From contig JACPDI010000046.1 of NCBI GenBank assembly GCA_016184105.1, positions 1 to 49,221 of the forward strand: 49,221 nucleotides of DNA, written 5' to 3'. This DNA comes from Acidobacteriota bacterium (GTDB lineage: Bacteria; Acidobacteriota; Vicinamibacteria; Vicinamibacterales; 2-12-FULL-66-21). This document shows positions 17,859-25,503 of the stretch, piece after piece. The position numbers and the translations under genes are program-made. Under the pieces are notes generated by a model. The model was not told the DNA's origin, ran no database searches, and worked only from the letters and a program-made list of their open reading frames with translations. Every line of letters starts with the position of its first letter. The stretch's first letter is position 1.

Positions 17859-20543
17859 CTAATTAGGCGAAGGGGTCGTGCGGGCCGCGGGTTGGGCCGT
17901 GCTCGTCGCGAGGTACAGCGAGTTGAAGAACAGCTTGAACGTGCCCCAGGTCTGCGCGCGGTTCTGCACCCGGAAGGTGTGCATGATGATGCGGCCGCGC
18001 CCGGTCGTGAAGTCAATCGACGCGGCGCTGCCTCGCAGCTTCTCGTCGCCGATGATCCATCCGCTGCGCAGCAGCGGCTCCTGCGGGTACCGCGCCACGA
18101 CCGACGCCTGGGTCGCGGTAAAGGCCGGCAGCACGCGATAGCCGCCGTTGCTGATGAACATCGCATCGGCCGACTCCGGCATGCCGAAGCCGAGCGGGTG
18201 CCGGTTGTCCACCGCGATCTTCAGGATCGATCCCGGGCAGAAAAACGTGTCCTGGTCGAGCCCGCGCAGCACGTTTTCCGCGGGCACGCCGAGGTGCTCG
18301 ATGGCGAACTGCGCCGAGTTGCCGAGCGTCACGATCGTGCCGCCGGCGTTGACGAACTCGCGCAGGTTGCGGACGCCGTCCTCGCCGAGCCCCCCCTTGT
18401 GCTCCGGGTAGGCGCTGCGCGCGGTGATGCCGCGCATGATCTGCGCGACGCTCATCTCGGGAAACACGACGACGTCAAAGCGCGAGTGCAGGTTCGGCCG
18501 CCGCAGGTCGGCGGCGCGCGCCTGCGTGTAGGAGAAGTCGTGCTGCTCGAGCAGCCAGCGCGTCCACCCCGCGTCCATGTTGCCTCCCCAGGGCTCGAAC
18601 AGCGCGATGCGCGGCGCACGCACCGGCAGGGTGCGCGCGGAGACGGAGGCGGTGGCCTCGACGGCCAGCCCAAGCTCGCTGGACACCCTGGCGACCTGCT
18701 CGCGCGACGCGCCGCGGACGATGATTGCGCCGGGGCCGAAGCTCCGGCCATTCACCACGATGGGCTCGTGCGCCCACGCGACGTCCGCTCCGGCCTTCAG
18801 CAGCCGGTTGCTCGCGGTGACCGCGGCATCAGCCGCATGGTCCAGCACGAACGTTCCGCCGTTCCCGCTCACGCGCCCCAGCCTGGCGTCGAAGCCATCG
18901 GGAAGCAACGCGAGCCTGGCGTCGAACGGCGCGTCCACCTTGATCGTGTCCACCCCCATGAGCATCCCGAGCGACCAGGCGCTCACGTCATACGGGCGGT
19001 CGATGGGCGCGCTCGCGAAAGGCCAGCGGATGTCGGGATACTTCTGCGGTTCGAGCAGGTCCTTGATCCAGCGGCCGAACGGCTGCGAGAGCAGCGCGAC
19101 GTACGTGCCCGCGGGATACGTGCGCCCGTCGGCGGTGAACGGCGCCTCCGCACGCCGGACCTCCCCGGCTTCCGCCTGGATCAGCTGCACCAGCTTGACG
19201 ACGGCGCCGGGGTCGCGCTGGTCAGCGGGGATCACGTACGCGTACGGCGAGCCCTTGGCGTAGAGATCGATGGCGCGCCGGTTCATCAGGTAGAAGTTGC
19301 GCTTCAGGGTTTCTCTGTTGTTCGCGACTCCTTCGAGCAGTCCGAGCGCCGACGTGAACTGGTAGTCCACGACATCGGCCAGGCTCCACGAACCGCCCAG
19401 CCAAGGCTGGGTGTAGTTCATCCGGTACTGGACATCGGTTGGAGCGGGCACCGGCGCGCTCGGATCCCGGTCCGCGAATCCGCCTTCGCGGCCGGGGGCT
19501 TCGGCCGGCCGGGGCGGGCGGCTCGGGTCCGCCTTCTCCTGCACGAGCGTCGTGCCGAGGCGCGAGCTTGCCACCTCGGTGAGCAGCGCAATCATGTTGT
19601 GCCACCACGGGTTCGTGCTGTTCGCGCCCTGCCAGAACCCCGTGTACTGCTCGCCCCAGACGACGCCGGTCTTTCCCGCCTCCGCCAGCTTGGTCGCCAT
19701 CGACTGCCCGAGCAGGTTGGTCTCCGCCCACACGAGCGGATCGATGTTCGGATTGGGCGGGTTCTTGAAGGGCGGCACGAAGATCCGCGCGCGGTTCGAG
19801 CCCATCTGGTGCTTGTCGAGATACACCTCGGGCAGCCAGTCCTTGTACGTCACGCGCGTCAGGTGCTGCGTCTCGACCTGCGTGAGCATGTAGTTGTCGC
19901 GGTTGTTATCGTGGCCGATGTACTTGTGGTACAGCTCCGGCAGCGGCGCGTCCTCGTGCGGCGTGCCGACGTTCTTCATGTACCAGTCCGCCACCATCTG
20001 CTGCCCGTCCGGGTTCTGCGAGGGGATGAGCAGCAGGATGACGTTCTTCAGCACGTGGTCCACCCAAGGCGACTGCTCGGTGGCGAGTTTGTACAAAAGA
20101 TCGTTGACCATCTGGCTGTTGCCGATCTCGGTCGCGTGCACGTTGGTGCCGATGAGCAGCACCGCCTTGCCCTCGCGGGCGATGCGCGCGGCGTCCGCCT
20201 CGCTCGTCTTTCGCGGATCGGCGAGCTTCTTCTGCGCCTCCTGGTAGGCCCCCAGGCTCGCGATGGCATCGGGCGACGACACGATCGCCATGATGTAGGG
20301 CTTGCCCATCGTCGTCTTGCCGAGTTCCTGCACGACGACGCGGTCCGACGCCCGGTCGACGATCTGGAAGTACTCGACGATGCGGTTCCACGGCGCGAGC
20401 TTCTTTTCCGCGCCCATCTTGAAGCCGAAGAACTGTTCCGGCGTCGGCGCCTTCGCCGGTTGCGCCGGGGCGGCGGAGGACGCGAGCACGAGCAGGCAGC
20501 CGGCGACAACGGCGTGACGGAGCAGGCGGGAGTGCGTGTGCAT
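17859..20543 (-). CDS. M14-family zinc carboxypeptidase-like protein with GATase-like tail
   Basis: 894 aa counted from the ATG complementary to 20541-20543, which opens a good signal peptide (MHTHSRLLRHAVVAGCLLVL, cleavage near 28). The frame extends upstream into the previous gene, but that part is a shadow. The M14 catalytic domain (about 40-340) has the zinc ligands H136 and E139 (NVHATE), a later DKHQMGSNRAR histidine, an NNRDN substrate-arginine segment, and ALLTEVASSR holding a possible general base. A C-terminal segment (about 660-780) resembles a class I glutamine-amidotransferase-like or ThuA-like fold (FDVVVFPEM, FVNAGGTIVTLGNSAQ). Peptidase activity is likely; the substrate is unknown. 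It starts 11 nt after the HD-GYP stop. Confidence 0.85.
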   Translation of the reverse strand: MHTHSRLLRHAVVAGCLLVLASSAAPAQPAKAPTPEQFFGFKMGAEKKLAPWNRIVEYFQIVDRASDRVVVQELGKTTMGKPYIMAIVSSPDAIASLGAYQEAQKKLADPRKTSEADAARIAREGKAVLLIGTNVHATEIGNSQMVNDLLYKLATEQSPWVDHVLKNVILLLIPSQNPDGQQMVADWYMKNVGTPHEDAPLPELYHKYIGHDNNRDNYMLTQVETQHLTRVTYKDWLPEVYLDKHQMGSNRARIFVPPFKNPPNPNIDPLVWAETNLLGQSMATKLAEAGKTGVVWGEQYTGFWQGANSTNPWWHNMIALLTEVASSRLGTTLVQEKADPSRPPRPAEAPGREGGFADRDPSAPVPAPTDVQYRMNYTQPWLGGSWSLADVVDYQFTSALGLLEGVANNRETLKRNFYLMNRRAIDLYAKGSPYAYVIPADQRDPGAVVKLVQLIQAEAGEVRRAEAPFTADGRTYPAGTYVALLSQPFGRWIKDLLEPQKYPDIRWPFASAPIDRPYDVSAWSLGMLMGVDTIKVDAPFDARLALLPDGFDARLGRVSGNGGTFVLDHAADAAVTASNRLLKAGADVAWAHEPIVVNGRSFGPGAIIVRGASREQVARVSSELGLAVEATASVSARTLPVRAPRIALFEPWGGNMDAGWTRWLLEQHDFSYTQARAADLRRPNLHSRFDVVVFPEMSVAQIMRGITARSAYPEHKGGLGEDGVRNLREFVNAGGTIVTLGNSAQFAIEHLGVPAENVLRGLDQDTFFCPGSILKIAVDNRHPLGFGMPESADAMFISNGGYRVLPAFTATQASVVARYPQEPLLRSGWIIGDEKLRGSAASIDFTTGRGRIIMHTFRVQNRAQTWGTFKLFFNSLYLATSTAQPAARTTPSPN

Positions 20544-20554
20544 GGTGACCAATC

Positions 20555-21910
20555 CTACATGAACGTCAGGGGATCGATGCCGAAGTGCGCCGGGTCGAGC
20601 GGCGCGCTGACTGTCATAGGCTGACCGTGAGCGTCGACCGCGTCCCACAGGTTGCGGTCGAGCGGGACGTCGAGCCGCTCGCCGCCGGCATCCGCGATGA
20701 CGCGCACCCGCGGGCGGTACGGATCGGGTGCGTGGATCTTGACGACGACCGCCAGCTCCCCCGTGCTCAGGCGGACCAGGTTGCCGGGCGGGAAGATGCC
20801 CATCAGCTGCGCGAAGCGGCGCACGAGGTGCTGGTCGAAATGCGCGCCATCATCCTTCTTCAGGACGGCCAGGATGCGGTCCGAGGGAAACGCCTCCTGG
20901 TACGCGCGCTGCGATCGCATGGCGTCGTAGACGTCCGCGATGCTGCACAGCTGCGTGCCGACGTTGAGCGCGCTCCGCCGCACGCCGCCCGGATACCCCG
21001 TGCCGTCCACGCGAAGATGGTGCTCGAAGGCGACGATCGGCGCCAGGATCGGCATCTCCGGCGTGCGCCGCAGGATTTCCGCGCCCTCCACCGGGTGCCG
21101 CTTCATGATCTCGAACTCGCCGTCGGTGAGCTTCTCGGGCTTGTTGAGCACCTCTTTCGGCGTCCGCACCTTGCCGATGTCGTGCATCAGCGCCGAGAGG
21201 CCGAATTCCCGCAGCAGCCGGCCCTCGATCCCGAGGGCGCGCGCCTGACCCATCGTGAGGATCGACACGTTCACCATGTGCGTGAACGTGTAGTTGTCGT
21301 ACGTCTTCATCGCCGTCAGCGCGATCAGGGCGGTCCGGTTCTGCGTCACCGCCTCCGAAAGCCCTTCGACGGTCTGGAGCGCCAGCGCCACGTCCGGCTT
21401 GCCCTCGCTCTGCGCGCTGTCCCACACCGACTGCGCGCTGGTGACCGCGTTGGCATACAGCCGCCGGATCGCGGCCATGTCGCTCTGGATGCCCTCGGTC
21501 GATTCCTCCTGGCTCGTGATGCGCCCCACGCGGATGTGCGGCAACGACGCGAACTGATCGGCGTTTGCCGAGGTCGCGACCAGGCGCATGAACGCCTCCA
21601 GCTCCTCGCCGCCGATGCCGCGCTCGAACGACACGCGCTCGATCCCCTGTGACTGCAGCTTCTTGATCAGGTCGCCCATTTGCGCGCTGGCTTTCGCCAT
21701 CGGCGTGTCGGCGACGACGAGCTGCCCGCCGACGATGCCGGCCGTGAGCGACGGGTGAAGCCCGTGGAGCTGCCGGATGAGCGCGAGCAGCGCTTCGAGG
21801 TTGCGCGCGGTGAGCGGGTGGCCGGGCGCGTACAGCTGCGAGCCGCGAATGCCGGACGCGAGCTTGCGAAGCACGTCGTCGTAGAGCGCGACGCGGTCGA
21901 TGTCTGCCAC
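20555..21910 (-). CDS. HD-GYP domain protein (second copy), putative c-di-GMP phosphodiesterase
   Basis: 451 aa. The N-terminal module (about 8-135) contains SQLYAPGHPLTARNLEALLA and later IERVSFERGIGGEELEAFMR. A helical linker leads to the HD-GYP domain (about 215-400): H243-D244 in MHDIGK, KRHPVEGAEIL, the H297-H298 pair and the full signature DGTGYP (GYP at 305-307), then ADVYDAM. A roughly 70-residue beta tail follows (GNLVRLSTGELAVVV). All metal-site residues of the family are present, so hydrolysis of c-di-GMP is expected. It starts with GTG immediately after the TAG of the HEAT-repeat gene (TAGGTG). It is homologous along its length to the HD-GYP gene at 24118-25503. Confidence 0.9.
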   Translation of the reverse strand: MADIDRVALYDDVLRKLASGIRGSQLYAPGHPLTARNLEALLALIRQLHGLHPSLTAGIVGGQLVVADTPMAKASAQMGDLIKKLQSQGIERVSFERGIGGEELEAFMRLVATSANADQFASLPHIRVGRITSQEESTEGIQSDMAAIRRLYANAVTSAQSVWDSAQSEGKPDVALALQTVEGLSEAVTQNRTALIALTAMKTYDNYTFTHMVNVSILTMGQARALGIEGRLLREFGLSALMHDIGKVRTPKEVLNKPEKLTDGEFEIMKRHPVEGAEILRRTPEMPILAPIVAFEHHLRVDGTGYPGGVRRSALNVGTQLCSIADVYDAMRSQRAYQEAFPSDRILAVLKKDDGAHFDQHLVRRFAQLMGIFPPGNLVRLSTGELAVVVKIHAPDPYRPRVRVIADAGGERLDVPLDRNLWDAVDAHGQPMTVSAPLDPAHFGIDPLTFM

Positions 21911-24121
21911 CTACTTGCCCTGCCTTCCCAGTTCCATTCGTGCCGCGCGCCGCGCGCCGCGCGGGCCGGATGCCGCCGCCTCGCGCAGCGCCTGCAGCGC
22001 CGTTTCGCCGCCGATGCGCCCCAACGCTTCAACAGCCGCCCGACGGTGTTCCCGGGTCTGCCACGGCGACCAGAGATCGCCCTGGTAGAGCGCGTACTTG
22101 AGCGCCTCGACCGCCTCGGTGCCGCCGAAGCTGCCCAGGGCCTCGATGGCCGCGAGGAACAGGGGCCGCAACGCATGCCGATCGATCTTCGGCAGCAGGT
22201 ACGTGAGCAACGGCGCCGCGCGCTCGTCGTTCAGCGTCGTGAGTTCCCCGGCCAGGCTGGCGCGCGCGGGGCCGTCGGCGGAGAGCGCCTTGAGCACGGC
22301 CGCGTAGGCCAGCTCGTTTCCGCCAAGCAGCACCGTCCGGAGCGCCTCGCGCTGCACCCGCGGCTCGCGATCGGTGAGCAACGGCTCGAGCGTGTTGAGG
22401 TTCTCGCTGCCGCCGAACTCGCTCAGGAGGTACGCCGCCGTGCGCCGCACTTCCCAGTTCGAGGCGTTCAACAGCTGCTGGACCGCCTCGCGCCCGCGCT
22501 TTCCGAACATCACGAGCACTTCGCGCACCCGGCGGCGCGCCTTCGGGTCCGCCTCGCCCGCCAGCGCTTCGGCCAGCGGCGGGATGACGGCGGGCCCGAC
22601 CATGCCGGACAGCCGCTTGAAATACTCGAACTCGTCGTCGGTGGCGGTCCGGAGCATCTTGACCGCGTGCCGGAGCAGCGCGCCTCTCGCGAGCCGGTCG
22701 AGCGTGGGGCCGGCCTGTGCCGCGCGCGGCGACCCCTCCCGGCTTCCCTCAACGGCCACCAGTTCGGCCAGGCGGCGAGCCACCTCCAGCTGGCCGAGGC
22801 GCGCCAGGTCGTCGATGTGGCTCACAACCGTGTCCGCCAGGTCGCGCCAGCGCGCGGGGTCCTGCTCGACCGCCAGCAGGTCCTCCAGCAGCTGCAGGTC
22901 GAGATCGCGCATCGCCGCATCGCTGACGCTGCCCATCCACGCGGCGATGCGCTCCGGCGGGTCGTCGCTCGCCTTCTCGACGTCCACGGCACGCGACCGC
23001 GACCCGGACAGCTCGCGCCCGTAATCTTCGGACACGAACGACTCGTCGCTGTAGGTCGTCAGCATCTTCTCGACGCGATCCCACAGCTCCTCGAAGGTTT
23101 CCTCCCGGCCGATGGGAGACTGCGCGACTTGCTCCTCGGCCAGGGCGAGCAGCTGACGCTTGCGGTCCACGTCCGGGACGAGCGTCTCGAACGCCTGCGC
23201 GAGGCGCTCGCTCGCGCCGTGCTCCTCGATGACCGAGCCGGCGACGAATCCCGCGATTGCCGGATCGCTCATCCGGTCGACGACCGCCCCGACCACGTCG
23301 AGCGGGCCCGCCTGCGCCTCCTGCGTCATGCGCTGCGCGAGCAGGCTCACCATGGCGTCCGCGCTGAGCCGCCCGGCCGCGTCGGCCATCGTCTTCAGGA
23401 CGCCCTCGAGCTGGTCGGGCTGGTGTTTCGCGACGTACTCGGCGAGCCCTTTCAGCAGCTTCAGGAACGCCGTCGCGTGCGCCCCGTGCCCCTCGCTCTC
23501 GGCTGCCTCCTCCAGCTTTGCGACAAGCTCGCGGAGCCTGGCCGGATCGCCGACGACGCCGAGGAGCGCGCGCAGGGCTTCGTCGGTGACCTCGAGGCGA
23601 GGGGACCCTTTCAGGCACGCCGCCACGACGTCGTCGATGAGCGCCGCGGTCCCGGAGCGCTCGCGCAGGACCTCGGCGTAATCGACCTCGTGGATCTCGA
23701 TGCTCGATCCGCCGCTGCGGCTCCAGAGGTGCGCGATCCCTCCATCGGCCCGGTTTTCCTCGGGCGTGCGCGCGAGCAGCAGCAGGAAGGATCGCCACGT
23801 CTGCTCGTCGGCGCCGCCGTGCAGCACGATGCTGGCGATCGTCTGCTGGTGGAGGAGCTGCGCGAGCTCCGCGATCGCCGCGTCCGGCCTCGCCGCGGGT
23901 GCGCCGCCGACGAGGATGCTGTCCGGCCTGAGCTGCATCGCAAACGGCCCGGCCGCGGTGGCGCGCGAGGTGGCCTCCACCAGCTTCCCGAGGGTCGCGC
24001 CGATTGCGGGATGCGCCGCGGGGTACAGCGACACCGCGCGCGCCGCCGCCTTGCAGGCGCGCGCGAACTCCGTGAGCGCCTGCGTCATTTCCGGCGACAG
24101 CGGCTCGCGCGCGTCCGTCAA
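21911..24121 (-). CDS. HEAT-repeat protein (second copy) with LYPxxHP N-terminal module
   Basis: 736 aa. The N-terminal module (about 15-150) contains AVSLYPAAHPAIGATLGKLV and ends with IEIHEVDYAEVLRERSG. A long helical middle follows, and from about residue 480 come HEAT-type repeats (EALAGEADPKARRRVREVLV, NASNWEVRRTAAYLLSEFGG, TDREPRVQREALRTVLLGGN). There is no signal peptide and no enzyme motif. It starts with TTG in a 4-nt TTGA overlap with the upstream HD-GYP stop; an ATG 11 codons later is an alternative. A scaffold or partner role for the coupled HD-GYP protein is an inference. Confidence 0.85.
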   Translation of the reverse strand: MTDAREPLSPEMTQALTEFARACKAAARAVSLYPAAHPAIGATLGKLVEATSRATAAGPFAMQLRPDSILVGGAPAARPDAAIAELAQLLHQQTIASIVLHGGADEQTWRSFLLLLARTPEENRADGGIAHLWSRSGGSSIEIHEVDYAEVLRERSGTAALIDDVVAACLKGSPRLEVTDEALRALLGVVGDPARLRELVAKLEEAAESEGHGAHATAFLKLLKGLAEYVAKHQPDQLEGVLKTMADAAGRLSADAMVSLLAQRMTQEAQAGPLDVVGAVVDRMSDPAIAGFVAGSVIEEHGASERLAQAFETLVPDVDRKRQLLALAEEQVAQSPIGREETFEELWDRVEKMLTTYSDESFVSEDYGRELSGSRSRAVDVEKASDDPPERIAAWMGSVSDAAMRDLDLQLLEDLLAVEQDPARWRDLADTVVSHIDDLARLGQLEVARRLAELVAVEGSREGSPRAAQAGPTLDRLARGALLRHAVKMLRTATDDEFEYFKRLSGMVGPAVIPPLAEALAGEADPKARRRVREVLVMFGKRGREAVQQLLNASNWEVRRTAAYLLSEFGGSENLNTLEPLLTDREPRVQREALRTVLLGGNELAYAAVLKALSADGPARASLAGELTTLNDERAAPLLTYLLPKIDRHALRPLFLAAIEALGSFGGTEAVEALKYALYQGDLWSPWQTREHRRAAVEALGRIGGETALQALREAAASGPRGARRAARMELGRQGK

Positions 24122-25503
24122 TTCGCACCCTCCGTGTTCAGGTGGGACAGCGGGTCGATGTTCGCGGTCTCCGGATCCACCGCTTCCACCACGCCGCGGG
24201 CGTAGTCACCCTGCAGGTCCCGTTCCCACGTGTTGACGAGGACGGGAGATTCGAGGGGTTCCCCCCGCGCATCGCGGATGATCTTCACCTGAGGCCGGAA
24301 GGGATCGTGCGGGTGCTCGTGCGTGACGACGCCGAGTTCCTCGGTGCCGAGGCGCACCAGCGTGCCGACCGGGTAGAGGCCCATCAGGTTGATGAACCGC
24401 CGCAGCAGCGCGCGGTTGAACGCGGTGCTGTCCTGTTGCGCCATGATGGCCTTGACGCGCGCGGTGGGGAGCCCCTGCCGGTAGATGCGGTTGCTGCGCA
24501 GCGCATCGTACACGTCCGCGATGCTGACCACCATCGTGCACAGGTTGAGCCGCCGCGACCCGATGTTCTCCGGGTAGCCGGAAAGGTCCTGCTTCAGGTG
24601 ATGCTCGAAGGCGACGATGGGCGCAAGTGCCGGCATTTCGGGCGTGCGCCGGAGTATATGCGCGCCGTCGATCACGTGCCGCTTCATCACCTCGAATTCG
24701 TCCCTGGACAGCTTGTCGGGCTTGTTGAGGACGTCAACCGGGGTGTTCACCTTGCCGATGTCGTGCATCAGCGCCGCGAACCCGAATTCGCGCAGCAGCG
24801 GCCCCTGCACGTTGAGCGATCGCGCCAGCGCCATCGCCAGCACGGCGACGTTCACCATGTGCGTAAACGTGTAGTTGTCGTACTTCTTGAGCGCGGTGAG
24901 CGCCATCAGCGACGTGCGGTCCTGCGAGACCAGGCGCGCCAGGCTGTCGATAATCGTGCGCGCGGCCGCGGGATCCGGCTGGTCCCCGGCCTTCGCGGCG
25001 TCCCAGAGGGACTCGGCCGTGTCGACCGCCGTGCCATAGAGCTTCTTCGCCGCGACGAGGCCGACCGAGCCGCCCTCGTCTTCCGACACCACGATCCGGC
25101 CGACGGTGATTCCGCGCAGGGCGCTCCGCTCGAGCCGGCTCGCGAGCGGCTCGCGCGAGGTGTGGTCGCCGAGCGCCGCGACGAACGCGCGCACCTCCTC
25201 GCGCGTGACGCCGCGCGAGAAGGTGATCTTCTCCACCTCGCGCGCGCGCAGGTCGCGCACGAAGCCGACAAGCCCGGCCGCGCTCCGCGTGAGGCGCTGG
25301 CCGTCGACGACGACTTCATCGCCGACAAATCCGACGACAAGCTGGTCGGACGACTGCAGCGCGCGGGCGCACAACGCCGCGAGCGCGTCGGTCCCGCGCT
25401 GCACGAGCGGGTGGCCCGGCGCGTACAACGAGGATGCGCGGACGGCCGCCGCCAGGCGCCGGACGAGCTCCTCGGCGTGCGCCGCCCCAGTCATCGCCGT
25501 CAT
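24118..25503 (-). CDS. HD-GYP domain protein (first copy), GYP signature altered
   Basis: 461 aa from the ATG complementary to 25501-25503, which overlaps the HEAT-gene stop by 4 nt (ATGA); the longer open frame upstream is a shadow. The N-terminal module has ASSLYAPGHPLVQRGTDALA and VEKITFSRGVTREEVRAFVA. The HD-GYP domain has H247-D248 (MHDIGK), KRHVIDGAHIL, H301-H302 and ADVYDAL, but the signature reads HHLKQDLSGYP (GYP 309-311) instead of the usual HHxxxDGTGYP. It therefore probably still binds metal, while activity may differ from the second copy. The tail (GTLVRLGTEELGVVTHEH) matches the second copy. Confidence 0.88.
   Translation of the reverse strand: MTAMTGAAHAEELVRRLAAAVRASSLYAPGHPLVQRGTDALAALCARALQSSDQLVVGFVGDEVVVDGQRLTRSAAGLVGFVRDLRAREVEKITFSRGVTREEVRAFVAALGDHTSREPLASRLERSALRGITVGRIVVSEDEGGSVGLVAAKKLYGTAVDTAESLWDAAKAGDQPDPAAARTIIDSLARLVSQDRTSLMALTALKKYDNYTFTHMVNVAVLAMALARSLNVQGPLLREFGFAALMHDIGKVNTPVDVLNKPDKLSRDEFEVMKRHVIDGAHILRRTPEMPALAPIVAFEHHLKQDLSGYPENIGSRRLNLCTMVVSIADVYDALRSNRIYRQGLPTARVKAIMAQQDSTAFNRALLRRFINLMGLYPVGTLVRLGTEELGVVTHEHPHDPFRPQVKIIRDARGEPLESPVLVNTWERDLQGDYARGVVEAVDPETANIDPLSHLNTEGAN

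Noticed and set aside
17544-20624. 1026-aa plus-strand frame opposite the M14 gene
   Set aside because: Composition is shadow-like and the minus-strand protein has a signal peptide and zinc motif.
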